The notes below the pieces were generated by a model, which was given only the letters and a program-made list of their open reading frames with translations, was not told the origin of the DNA and searched no databases. From Gracilaria domingensis (taxonomy: Eukaryota; Rhodophyta; Florideophyceae; Gracilariales; Gracilariaceae), in assembly GCA_022539475.1 (NCBI GenBank), contig VCMS01000161.1, forward strand, positions 1 through 64,000: a DNA stretch of 64,000 nt, written 5' to 3'. Positions within the stretch are counted from its first letter, which is position 1, and every line of letters starts with the position of its first letter. The position numbers and the translations under genes were made by a program. This document shows positions 11,879 to 20,468 of this stretch, piece by piece.

Positions 11879-13336
11879 TTAACGTGCGCGTGTCATCAAA
11901 GTCATGAGGGGGGAGAACCCCATCTGGAACGTTATCTTTCGCCCCAACAGAGGCACCAGGTGTATCACCTTCTTCATTGTCGCTATCGAGAATGACGATG
12001 ACATCGGAGTTAACTGAGCTTTTCCCTGCGGCGTTCCTCTTGGAGGAGCTCGGAATCTGTATCGAGTCCTCAACCTTAACCGTGACGGTATTACTTCCTC
12101 CATCCTCTCTGAAGGAGCGGCCCTAGGGATAAGTCGAGATGGTTGGAGGTTATGTACAGACATCGCTTGACGAATAGAAGACACGTACTCTTTGGAGAAT
12201 ACATTGAAACGGGGTGGTACTCGTGCGGGGCGGCCAGGTCTGAAGCTTTCCAACAAATTCCATCTTGACGTTGGGGACATTTTGTATAGGAAGCCATTCA
12301 ACACAATCTTGCTGACATCTGCCAAGAATTCCTTTGCCAACTCCCGTAAGTTGGCGTCGATAGTATCCGGAAGAGTATGAACCCAAGAAACGGTGTCGGT
12401 CACATCCAACGTGGGTTTCAGTTCTTCCCCCAACGTATGAAAAGCTGACTCCGGACTGTACCCAACAGAGCGGGATTCAATGACATGGAACCCAAGCGAC
12501 TTCTTTTCTACAAGCAGGTATGGCAGCAACATCTGCTCACCATCACCAAAGCCTAAGGTTGAGGCAAAGAAATCCCATCCCTTACAAATTGTTTGCACTG
12601 CATGTGCCATCCGTCTCCCGTGCGTCTCATTTGAAGCTATGTAGCCGTCGACGAACTGCACAGCTCTATGGGTTCCCTTCCCGGTCTTTCCTCTCTTCGC
12701 CGCTGGGAGATTTCTCTCCGAAGTTATATGCTTCACGAAAGAGAGATAGAGTAACTGCTGAAAACGAGTGGGAGGCCCAATCCTGAACGTAGTTCTCTTC
12801 GTCTGCTTACTGCCTGGACCATGTCGTTTGAAAAGGTCATTCCAGAAAGCCAGTTCTATGAACGAGCTACCGTTGTCGACATCCTTTTCAAGACTCCAGG
12901 TAAACAAATCTCTCACGCGCCGATCAGAATTCTCGTCGTCTAGATCAGTGATACGCGTATATTTGTAGACCCTGCTCAGAAAACGCACGTCCAGACAGAT
13001 CTTCGTGACTTCTTTTGCGGAGTAGTTTTGGAAAGGACCCTTGACCGCAGTGGTGATGAACTCTCGTGCACATGCCAGGTGTTCACGGTTTGATACAGCG
13101 TATTCCACAATTTCCGTGTACCCAACTTCACGCGGATTACCAGTACCGCTTCTTGAAGCGGCATACGCATCTCGCAACTCAATGAACAACCCCCAACATT
13201 TCAAGAAACGCGTTGCCATGCTGGCTGAATCGAACGACGCGCTAGAGGATGCGCTAGAGGATACCGTGCCGTGGTTCTCATCGGCCAGCACACTCTGCTT
13301 AACAGTCCGAGGAGCGTCATTTCCGGTGGACGCCAT
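11879..13336 (-). CDS. N-terminal domain of the methyltransferase-SET protein (frameshifted from it)
   Basis: I chose the ATG at 13336 (MASTGNDAPR) because copy 2 aligns from about this point; an in-frame ATG 39 codons upstream adds a hydrophobic stretch not shared with copy 2. A Ser-rich start (about residues 20-40) is followed by a helical, conserved domain (LFIELRDAYAASR, DVRFLSRVYKYTRI, PGSKQTKRTTFRI, TRFQQLLYLSFVKHI, EFLADVSKIVLNGFLYKM). I recognise no family. Its tail after about 12110 is out of frame: in the neighbouring frame the sequence reads SNTVTVKVEDS, matching copy 2, where the domain and methyltransferase share one frame apart from a TGA. So the ancestral product was one protein of about 1,050 residues (10170-13336), split here by a single-base shift near 12100-12115. 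A sequencing error is possible. Confidence 0.75.
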   Translation of the reverse strand: MASTGNDAPRTVKQSVLADENHGTVSSSASSSASFDSASMATRFLKCWGLFIELRDAYAASRSGTGNPREVGYTEIVEYAVSNREHLACAREFITTAVKGPFQNYSAKEVTKICLDVRFLSRVYKYTRITDLDDENSDRRVRDLFTWSLEKDVDNGSSFIELAFWNDLFKRHGPGSKQTKRTTFRIGPPTRFQQLLYLSFVKHITSERNLPAAKRGKTGKGTHRAVQFVDGYIASNETHGRRMAHAVQTICKGWDFFASTLGFGDGEQMLLPYLLVEKKSLGFHVIESRSVGYSPESAFHTLGEELKPTLDVTDTVSWVHTLPDTIDANLRELAKEFLADVSKIVLNGFLYKMSPTSRWNLLESFRPGRPARVPPRFNVFSKEYVSSIRQAMSVHNLQPSRLIPRAAPSERMEEVIPSRLRLRTRYRFRAPPRGTPQGKAQLTPMSSSFSIATMKKVIHLVPLLGRKITFQMGFSPLMTLMTRAR

Positions 13337-13646
13337 GTAAGAACTGAGAATCAGAAAGGACGCGAAGTAAACGAGTATTGTGAAACGGTAGAAGTTTCGG
13401 AGATGTTTAAATGGGTGGGAAGCGACGGAAACGTCGGGAAGCGTCGGAAACAATGGTGGAGAGCGCGGTTGCGACGGATTACCGAGAACTGAGCGGGTAA
13501 TGAAATAGAGAGACGAGAGTGGGATCTAAACACATCAAACCGGTGGGGCACGTCAGTATGTGCAGTGCATTATATGCCTAGTATGTAAAACCAATGTAGA
13601 AAACACTGGGTTCGTACATCTTTGAACATCGCCCGAGCGCGGTGTG

Positions 13647-13722
13647 GGAACCGCGGTTCGCCGAGTTCATAGCCGAGATCATAGCTATGATCTCGGCTAT
13701 GAACTCGGCGAACCGCGGTTCC
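13647..13722. repeat. Perfect 76-bp palindrome (left arm)
   Basis: The two 38-base halves are exact reverse complements around an AGCT centre at 13683-13686. The core is GTTCATAGCCGAGATCAT and its complement, and the outer part is GAACCGCGGTTC, itself a palindrome. It lies about 310 bp upstream of the ATG at 13336. It could form a cruciform or bind a dimeric protein. The same core occurs at 14144-14220 and, diverged, at about 60749-60836. Confidence 0.95.
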
Positions 13723-13901
13723 GGCACGGCGCATCTGACGAAACGCCACGTGTATACCGCCGAAAGGACCCCCCCTGAGGACCCCCTGGAGACCACTTCT
13801 ACTACACAATGCGCACCAAAGCACCTGTTCTCACCCACACCACCACTACCTGGTGGTGTTGCTGGCGTTTATATGGGCAGTGAATAAGTGACGCCCCGTC
13901 G

Positions 13902-14040
13902 ATGGCCGCCGCCCTCCGTGCGCTGCTCCGCTCCCACCGCATCGTCTCTCCTCCTCAAGCCCTTCCCCTCCGTCTTCCACGCTTGCTACACAATGTGTCC
14001 GAAGTGTCATCCGCGTCTCCATCGCTCTCCCGTTTATTCG
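13902..14040 (+). pseudogene. Possible mitochondrial presequence fragment of a host gene
   Basis: The frame opens with MAAALRALLRSHRIVSPP and continues with Leu/Arg/Ser-rich, acid-poor sequence (LPLRLPRLLHNVS), typical of a mitochondrial targeting peptide. After about 45 residues the frame runs into the right arm of the inverted repeat and becomes palindrome-derived sequence, so no mature protein follows. Upstream sequence is C/T-rich. The fragment sits between two oppositely oriented repeat arms, as if a host 5' end was captured or interrupted. The similarity is compositional only; no mature domain is left to identify it. Confidence 0.45.
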
Positions 14041-14143
14041 ACGTCACTGCCCACATAAACGCCAGCAAGGGGTCCTCCAGGGGGTCATCAGGGGGGGTCC
14101 TTTCGGCGGTATACACGTGGCGTTTCGTCAGATGCGCCGTGCC

Positions 14144-14220
14144 GGAACCGCGGTTCGCCGAGTTCATAGCCGAGATCATAGCTATGATCTCGGCTATGAA
14201 CTCGGCCGAACCGCGGTTCC
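14144..14220. repeat. Near-perfect 77-bp palindrome (right arm)
   Basis: This is the same palindrome as at 13647-13722, with one extra C in its right half (GGCCGAACC instead of GGCGAACC). The centre is AGCT at 14180-14183. It lies about 230-590 bp upstream of the possible starts of the ParB-like gene, mirroring the arrangement on the left. Confidence 0.95.
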
Positions 14221-14736
14221 CACACGGCGCTCGGGCGATGTTCAAAGATGATGAAAGGCGGGGACAGTGGTCAACCAGGACGGAATCAGACATTGATCCA
14301 ACCATTTATAACCATCAGAAACTGTACCCACACTGCTCACGTGGGCATTGCAGCCGTTTTGAACGTGAATGGTTGCGTCCATTGTGCTCACGCGAGAAAG
14401 GGCGGAGATTCGAACACGAGCGGTTGCAACTTCACGGGAGCAAACGTAGGATTTGAAGAACACCAGGACTCGTGTATATCACACACACTGGCACCATATA
14501 ATGGATATGAGGGGACTGGGAAAGGGTCAAATGAGACGCTCTCGAAAGGTGAGAAAGCCTCGACGAACCATGGCACCACAACTTCGGAGCGGGACCAGAA
14601 CTGCTGAACCGAACGCAGCGACGGGGAACGCATCCACAGCTATGAAGTCGAAGCCCGCACCAGGCGAAGAAGTGACCTTGTTGTTGGGAGGGCAGGAGGG
14701 AACAAAGCAGCGATTGGGAAAGCTGTTCTCGTTGAA

Positions 14737-15825
14737 GTGGACGCTGGTGGAGGGAAGACAACGTTCAGAAGGGAAATGCATGGACATGCTCTGCAGGGAA
14801 AACCAGGGGAAGATGTAGTTGGTATATGGCTAGCGAAGATATCTCATGAGCTTGACACTCCCTATCCCTATCTCTTTAAGTGTACCGATGAAGATTCTGT
14901 TCCGAAGACATTGAAGGACATGAACAGGCCCGGTTTCTACGCCTGGGACCTGAACTTAATGTCTAAGGTGGGTGACGTCGTAAGCGCTGATGAAGGAGAC
15001 AAGGGTGCTCCGAGTTCCAAATTCGTCGCCCCTGAGGAGCCATCGAATACTGCTGGGAAACGGGTGCGAGTCGTAGAACCTAAAACTCCATCCAGTGCCC
15101 GAAAGCGAATGGAGATGAAAGTGGCTCATGTGAAAACCCCGTCGAATGCTAAAAAACCCCAAGGCGGGAAACAAGCGCCAGTACCAAAGCTGAAAACACC
15201 ATCGAACGTTCACGGTGGTGGAAAGCAGATGCAAGAATTTAAGATGACCACGACCCCAGAGAGTGCTGTATCGGCATTTCGTAAACAAACTGCTACGATT
15301 GTGCAGTCTGGAGCATCGAGGAACAGCACTGCGGAAGCTATTACTCAGGCTGGAAATCGCAGTGGAGTGACAATGGAAGTGATTGACGTGGATGAAGACG
15401 AAGACGAAGACGTGGTTCTAGTGAAGGAAAGCCTTGGAAGCAACGTCAATGAACTCTTTGATGAAGGTGATGTGATACCTCCTGATGATGTCGATACGAG
15501 TTTAGCGAGTTTGGTATTTGACTTAGATCATTACGAGTATGTGTCTGTTCAAGTCGATATTGAGCTCATTCAAGTTCCGGAAATGACTGTGAGAGGGTTG
15601 TTCCGGAATCATGTCGAGGCTCTGAAAGAAGAGATTGGACGCAAAAGCTTCTTACAGGCACTTGGGACCATGAGCGTTGCTGTTCTGTCTCAGGATGTGT
15701 CCGAGAAGGACATAGTGCAGAACAATCGCTTGAAAGTGAAATGTGTGCTGATTGATGGAGCTCATCGTTATGTAGCACTCAAAGAGCTCTGTGAATCTAT
15801 GCCCAACATTAGGAATCTATGTTGA
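14737..15825 (+). CDS. ParB/sulfiredoxin-fold domain protein, N-terminal part of a longer broken gene
   Basis: The first ATG of this frame is 14737, but the true N terminus is unclear: an overlapping frame (14453-14818) has a basic start (MRRSRKVRKPRRT) and may be the original 5' end joined by a frameshift. Residues 1-75 look folded (DVVGIWLAKISHEL, PGFYAWDL). Residues 80-225 are a low-complexity linker with KTPS repeats (PKTPSS, VKTPSN, LKTPSN), then an acidic DEDEDED run. Residues about 270-352 match the ParB-N fold: VDIELIQVPEMTVRGLF, a helix, and the hallmark box DGAHRYVALKEL at 340-351. The stop at 15823-15825 falls straight after the domain. The same frame reopens at once, and the neighbouring frame reads YVEVFLFRCGREK, so compensating indels are likely. 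Predicted role: nucleic-acid or nucleotide binding/modification. Confidence 0.75.
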   Translation: MDAGGGKTTFRREMHGHALQGKPGEDVVGIWLAKISHELDTPYPYLFKCTDEDSVPKTLKDMNRPGFYAWDLNLMSKVGDVVSADEGDKGAPSSKFVAPEEPSNTAGKRVRVVEPKTPSSARKRMEMKVAHVKTPSNAKKPQGGKQAPVPKLKTPSNVHGGGKQMQEFKMTTTPESAVSAFRKQTATIVQSGASRNSTAEAITQAGNRSGVTMEVIDVDEDEDEDVVLVKESLGSNVNELFDEGDVIPPDDVDTSLASLVFDLDHYEYVSVQVDIELIQVPEMTVRGLFRNHVEALKEEIGRKSFLQALGTMSVAVLSQDVSEKDIVQNNRLKVKCVLIDGAHRYVALKELCESMPNIRNLC

Positions 15826-15867
15826 GGTCTTTCTGTTTCGCTGTGGAAGAGAAAAGATGGACAGAAG

Positions 15868-17022
15868 ATGACCACGAGGGAAATCTTGAGCCTTGGCAAT
15901 GTGCTAAACGATGGATTGAAGCAAGCTCGTCTTATGGGTTTTGCTGACAAAGTGCATTCTATTGTGTCATTTATAAGGGTCCTGGTTGAGGAAGAGAAGA
16001 AGGACTTGAGCAAGATGACGAGGACCTCTGTCGCAGGTGCACTAAGTGTTTGCGGTATCATTGGCCAGTACAATATCAAGCATTTGGCAAGATTTGCAGA
16101 GATGGGGTTGAAGGTGGCGAGAAGTCCTGGATTGCTGGAACATTTGGAGCGGATTTGTGGGGAATACCATGAGATTGGAATTTCTTGTATATCAAGTGAT
16201 GAATTCTTTACCATGGATGAGCATACAACCCACTTCACGCTCGACGCTCTGGTTGCATACTTTTCCAGGAGGCGAGTGTCGAAACTGACGGGTCGTTTTG
16301 AAGACGTACGCAAATACTTCTTTATCTGCTGCAGGAGGCTTCAATCTTTGCCAGAGGAGCTTTCGAAGAAGAAGAAAGTTACATTGGAAGAAGCGTATGC
16401 CATGAAGGTGGAAGTGACAAAGTTTGAAATGCGCACCGTTCGTGAGTACCTTGCAACACAGGCAGCACGAATTGATGTACCTTCGAATAAGAAGCTCTGG
16501 GAAGGAAGGATTTCGAGAAGAATCTGGATTGCTCGTGATAAGCTGGCAAAGAGTTTAGGGGTGGATATGTTGAAACCTGCCACTGGTACTACGCCGACTG
16601 AAACACAGTCTGAGACCAAAGCGGTAGACGAGTCTACAACGCAGAGAATGGCCACACGTTCGGCAAGTAGGAAGGCCAAAGCGCCAGTGCGCAAGGGCTC
16701 TAAGGACTCTGATGTAGAAAGTGAAGAGAATATGCCATCGAAGACAAGAAGCATGAGGAGTTCAAGACGAAGCCGTCGACGAAGGAATGCAATGAGAGAC
16801 GTGAACCCTAATCAACGGAAGAAGTCAAGGACGGAGGGTATTCAATCTGTTCAAAATGAAGTTATCAGTCATCTGCGGAGTCTTGGTGCGAAGGGGGTGA
16901 GAAACTTGTTGAAAAGTCATCAGATATCCATTGGCAGCGACACAGACTCAGATGGAGTACCAATTGTGGTCTCACAGGCAGAGGACACTGACCCGTTCGA
17001 TGACACAGTACCGCAGGTGTAG
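15868..17022 (+). CDS. Middle part of the ParB-like/dioxygenase gene: helical region and basic linker
   Basis: It lies in the same frame as the preceding and following segments. It opens with MTTREILSLGNVLNDGLKQA, which resembles the helical region that follows ParB boxes. An alpha-helical domain without a known match follows (residues about 20-225). Residues about 225-325 are a basic, NLS-like linker (MATRSASRKAKAPVRKGSK, SMRSSRRSRRRRNAMRD), suited to nuclear DNA binding. The frame ends in a TAG at 17020-17022 inside Thr/Asp/Val-rich sequence. After the stop it continues in frame (APGLKKAEEVAYEGDDSW) into the dioxygenase segment, so a single nonsense mutation probably separates them. Confidence 0.65.
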   Translation: MTTREILSLGNVLNDGLKQARLMGFADKVHSIVSFIRVLVEEEKKDLSKMTRTSVAGALSVCGIIGQYNIKHLARFAEMGLKVARSPGLLEHLERICGEYHEIGISCISSDEFFTMDEHTTHFTLDALVAYFSRRRVSKLTGRFEDVRKYFFICCRRLQSLPEELSKKKKVTLEEAYAMKVEVTKFEMRTVREYLATQAARIDVPSNKKLWEGRISRRIWIARDKLAKSLGVDMLKPATGTTPTETQSETKAVDESTTQRMATRSASRKAKAPVRKGSKDSDVESEENMPSKTRSMRSSRRSRRRRNAMRDVNPNQRKKSRTEGIQSVQNEVISHLRSLGAKGVRNLLKSHQISIGSDTDSDGVPIVVSQAEDTDPFDDTVPQV

Positions 17023-17082
17023 GCGCCAGGTCTGAAGAAGGCTGAAGAAGTAGCATATGAAGGTGACGATTCGTGGCTAAAG

Positions 17083-18348
17083 TTGGTGAAGACCTTACCA
17101 AGCAAGTGGCCGACTGGAGTGGAGAATGTCATTAAATCTGTGTACCCGTGGATGGATGCGATACATCTCCAGAAGCAACACCGAGGCCACTTGTTGGAGC
17201 CCAAGGACTTTGAAAGTGTGCACCATGCAGTCTTTTGGCATGCAGCGTATCATGGCCATAAACTCCTGAACGCGGCAATGGGAGGCATGGAGGTCGACGA
17301 GAAGACGTTATGGGGGGATGCACTGAAGAACGACTCTCTTGCGTATGTCTATTTTGTGAAGAAGAACGTCGAGCTTCGAGAGAGAGGTTTCTGTATTCTG
17401 GACGGCTTTGCATCGGATGGAGAGTTGGTGAAGCTGACAGAGAGTTTGAACAAGCTCATTGACGGGGATGTTAGTGTGGAATTACTGGACTTCTTCCGAA
17501 GGGACTTCGAGAGGGCTGCAGGCCTTAGGATACCAGAGAACCGAATCACATGGATACCGATCATCAACGCAGATGGTGGGAGGTACATGACTACGAGAAG
17601 AGGCATAGTGGATGACATGGAGGCAGCCGTAGAAAGACATGTGCTTGTGAAGAAGAGAGCTTTACTGGATGCCCGACTGGGACAGATATGTGCTTTAATG
17701 GGTTTACAAGATAATAGGGTGGAAAAGGAGAGGATGTATGCGCCGAAGACGGGGGGGAGGGTGTTATGCAGTGCAGTTGGATGCAAGCGGCAGCAGTTAC
17801 ATACGGATTTCCCGACCTTGGCGAATGAGGATAAGCTGGAAGAAAAGAAGAACCCGGGGTACTTTATGATGGTGTCCGGAAGTGTGTCGTTTCCAATTTG
17901 GGTATGTGAAGGGTCTCATACACACTACGCAGTTACTCCCAAGGCATTTGAAGGTTTGGCACGGGGGATGTTTGTGAGGAAGTTTTTCGTTCCGCCTAAG
18001 TCTATATTTATTGGAAGAGGTGATGTGTTCCATGCAGGCGCTTCAAATGAGGATGGAAGATTCCCCGAGATTCCCTTGTTTCGTTACCACATGGAGATGG
18101 TACCTGAGATATACAACCTCCCAGATGCGGTACACCTTAACCCACACTTTCGACCTCAGTTCAAGGAGGATGAAGACCTGGTTAGTATGAAGGAGAAGAG
18201 GAAGAATCCAGAACCGTCGAATTTGGAGGAGGAGAATGATGAAATGATAGTAGAGGAAGGGGAAGAACAGTATGAAGAAGATGACGAAGATGAGAATTAT
18301 GAAGTGGAGGAGATTGAAAACGATCTTGAGGATGGCGAAGAAGACTGA
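17083..18348 (+). CDS. 2-oxoglutarate/Fe(II)-dependent dioxygenase domain, C-terminal part of the ParB-like gene
   Basis: The open frame is 421 residues. The double-stranded beta-helix signature is visible: an HxD metal pair at H240-T-D242 (KRQQLHTDF), a distal His at 317 (GRGDVFHAG) and an Arg at 334 (LFRYH) in the place of the 2-oxoglutarate-binding residue. An N-terminal helical part (1-150) and a FPIWVCEGSHTHYAV strand pair surround it. The last 60 residues are extremely acidic (EEGEEQYEEDDEDE). The first ATG is internal: sequence upstream, past one TAG, is in frame. The TET/JBP base oxidases, AlkB and many phytanoyl-CoA-type enzymes share these residues; I cannot place it in one of them. 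The link to a ParB-like domain and the adjacent DNA-methyltransferase gene suggest a nucleic-acid substrate (inference). Confidence 0.8.
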   Translation: MVKTLPSKWPTGVENVIKSVYPWMDAIHLQKQHRGHLLEPKDFESVHHAVFWHAAYHGHKLLNAAMGGMEVDEKTLWGDALKNDSLAYVYFVKKNVELRERGFCILDGFASDGELVKLTESLNKLIDGDVSVELLDFFRRDFERAAGLRIPENRITWIPIINADGGRYMTTRRGIVDDMEAAVERHVLVKKRALLDARLGQICALMGLQDNRVEKERMYAPKTGGRVLCSAVGCKRQQLHTDFPTLANEDKLEEKKNPGYFMMVSGSVSFPIWVCEGSHTHYAVTPKAFEGLARGMFVRKFFVPPKSIFIGRGDVFHAGASNEDGRFPEIPLFRYHMEMVPEIYNLPDAVHLNPHFRPQFKEDEDLVSMKEKRKNPEPSNLEEENDEMIVEEGEEQYEEDDEDENYEVEEIENDLEDGEED

Positions 18349-18679
18349 GTGAATATGTGATGAAACTTTGTAGTAATCTATGTGTCGAATATAGTTTCGA
18401 AGTAAATGATCTTGTGAATCGAGAGAAAGTTTAAGAATTGTGGAAGCGACGACTCTACCCAAGATTGAAGGGTAGGATAGGATACCATACCAAACACTTC
18501 AATCCTGGAGAGCGTCATGAATATGTGGGAACTATGTTTGTAGAGAAGAGATTCTGTTTAGTTGAAACATGTATCAGTTATGTACTTATGTTCGTATACT
18601 ACTTGTCTCGCACTTGGTGAATACGTCAGCCAGAAGGCAGTAGATGTTGTGTCGTGGGTCTAGGGTGCTCACCAATGGC

Positions 18680-19828
18680 TCACAAGTATCGCTTTGCGTT
18701 GATTCTTGGTGCGTGTTTGACGACTCCGGAGCATACAAGTAGTACAATGAACAAGGTATTTGTGAGGAGGGACGGGATACCTCTGTACGAACCAAAGGAT
18801 TCGGGGTCCAAAGACTCGGAGAGTGTGTGTGCGAAGAAAACTGGGACCACTCTGTTCAGAAAAAGTCTGATAGAAAGCAGGAAATCCTGAAGGAACAAAG
18901 CTTTTCGGAACGAGTTTAGAATACAACGGCAGTACGGATTTAGCCCTCTTCTCCGGTATACCACCCGATTGGAGAGCGGAACTATGTTGTTGAACGTATG
19001 TTTTGTAGAGAAATAGATCCCAAATGTGTTGATGAGAATGTTGAAGAAGCCGAAGAAGAAACCGCCGGGGAAGAAGGAAATACATGCAGTTTTGAGAGAA
19101 TCCATGACATCGATTGGAGGAGGACGGAGCTGATAGGTGACGAAGATAGAGAGGTTGAGGACGATAAGCCCACCGATGCTCATGCCGAGGTATTTATTCC
19201 TCAGTGCCGAAACGGTGCTGGATGTGTGCGACGGAGTCATTGGACCATATGCGAGTCTACCATACCTTGTGTCGTGAAGAGAGAATGCCAATTCAAACAG
19301 AATAATGTGAAACATAGTTTCGAGCATGCTGTACAGGATGGTGAATCCCAGTTGTGTTCGGCAGGAGGAGCGATCGTAGAGAAGAGCGTGTGTTATGAGA
19401 GGCTTTATAATCCCATAGAGAGCTCCTATGGCTACTGAAACGAAGAGGGAGAATGCCAAGAGAGAGGATAGCGAGAGCATGTTCAGGGGATTATGTGAAT
19501 AAGACCGAGCCTCTGACATGTAGTTGGGTAGCTCTGAAAGATTCCTAATTGTATGGAAGAAGGGAGGATGTTCAAGGATTCGGTCATGAATTGAAACTTC
19601 GTGAAGTATGTCATAAACATCACTGAGTTCATCCAGCAGTTCGGGGGATAAAAGGGTCTGGACTCCTCGAACCGTGGCTTCCCCGGTGTCAACGTTGTAC
19701 TTCAGTTGAAGGCAGTCGTCAAAGGTGATGTATGTCCTATGGGGAAATGCGTTGAGATGGATAGGTATGAGAGCAGTTTGGTTGCGAAGCTGTACGTGCG
19801 ATACCTTGTGGGTGTTTTGGAAGGCCAT
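18680..19828 (-). CDS. Polytopic membrane protein, unknown function
   Basis: The frame is intact and 382 residues long. About 110 soluble N-terminal residues (YITFDDCLQLKYNVDTGEAT, LSPELLDELSDVYDILHEV) precede about five hydrophobic segments at residues 115-141, 158-184, 213-233, 245-272 and 352-371. A basic stretch (VVYRRRG) lies between the fourth and fifth. There is no cleavable signal peptide. I do not recognise the family. It is convergent with the dioxygenase gene (ends about 330 bp apart) and divergent from the acidic coiled-coil gene. The intact frame among broken neighbours hints that it is either recent or under selection. A cytochrome, transporter or viral envelope identity is not supported by any motif I can see. 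Confidence 0.6.
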   Translation of the reverse strand: MAFQNTHKVSHVQLRNQTALIPIHLNAFPHRTYITFDDCLQLKYNVDTGEATVRGVQTLLSPELLDELSDVYDILHEVSIHDRILEHPPFFHTIRNLSELPNYMSEARSYSHNPLNMLSLSSLLAFSLFVSVAIGALYGIIKPLITHALLYDRSSCRTQLGFTILYSMLETMFHIILFELAFSLHDTRYGRLAYGPMTPSHTSSTVSALRNKYLGMSIGGLIVLNLSIFVTYQLRPPPIDVMDSLKTACISFFPGGFFFGFFNILINTFGIYFSTKHTFNNIVPLSNRVVYRRRGLNPYCRCILNSFRKALFLQDFLLSIRLFLNRVVPVFFAHTLSESLDPESFGSYRGIPSLLTNTLFIVLLVCSGVVKHAPRINAKRYL

Positions 19829-20468
19829 TGTGAGCTCTGCTGCCTGTGAGTAGGTAGGAAAGAGGAGAAGAAATGAAGAAAGAAGGGGCGAGGAGAAGAT
19901 ATATTTATTGAGAACGAAACGAGCAGATACTACCTATAAAGAGGTGTATCGAAGGAGCTATATCTATGTTTTGTTTCCTTTAAGGCTTGTAAATTTGAAG
20001 TGAAGAAGGTGTTCATAAATGAGTGGCGAACTTAGCTTCTGTGATGGAAAAGCTATGAAGAGAAGGAGTACATGAAGAGTAAAATGTAGGGCGATGAAGA
20101 GGACGGAAGAATCATGATATGATGGTAGTGGTAGGATTTCATTTCATATACTACTGGCATGAACCATGTATGAAACGGGACGCCCTTCTCGCAACGGTTG
20201 GGAGAACATGGAGAATGAGAAGCATAGAGAGTGTTCAAAAGTGAAGAATTGTGCTAGTAAATATGAAAATAATTGCGATGCAGAGGTTGGACGGATATGA
20301 GCGGGTGCGGCGGTACTACAGTGTCATGGGACGAAAGCGTCTACCCTTGGTACACCGTGATCGGTTTGCGAAGGAACGATCAGCGAGTTCTGTTCTTTTC
20401 GGCTTCCCTGATTTCTCTTCTTTCGATATCCCTTTTGCTCTTCTACCAGATCTTCTACCAACGCGACC

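Larger units (their letters stand above)
13617..14247. repeat. Large inverted repeat between divergent modification genes
   Basis: The left arm (13617-13794, resuming near 13858-13890) and the right arm (14041-14247) are reverse complements with few mismatches. Both contain CATCGCCCGAGCGC near the outer edge, the long palindrome, GACGAAACGCCACGTGTATA, GAAAGGACCCCCCCTGA and GGACCCCCTGGA or its variant, and GCTGGCGTTTAT near the centre. The left arm has about 65 extra bases (13795-13857). The arms could be terminal repeats of two elements meeting head to head, or one bidirectional control/replication region. The divergent genes start about 300 bp from each arm's palindrome. Confidence 0.85.

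Noticed and set aside
13570-13838. Frames crossing the palindromes on both strands
   Set aside because: Their near-identical peptides on + and - (EFIAEIIAMISAMNSA) arise only because the DNA is palindromic.
14737-18348. Stop-codon reassignment or programmed readthrough to explain in-frame TGA and TAG in the ParB-like/dioxygenase gene
   Set aside because: All three stop codons also interrupt other relics in the window, many breaks are frameshifts rather than stops, and intact frames still end at ordinary stops. Decay is the simpler explanation.
17083-18348. Assigning the dioxygenase to the TET/JBP family
   Set aside because: The HxD...H...R residues are shared by the whole 2OG/Fe(II) superfamily; I could not see family-specific features, so only the superfamily is claimed.
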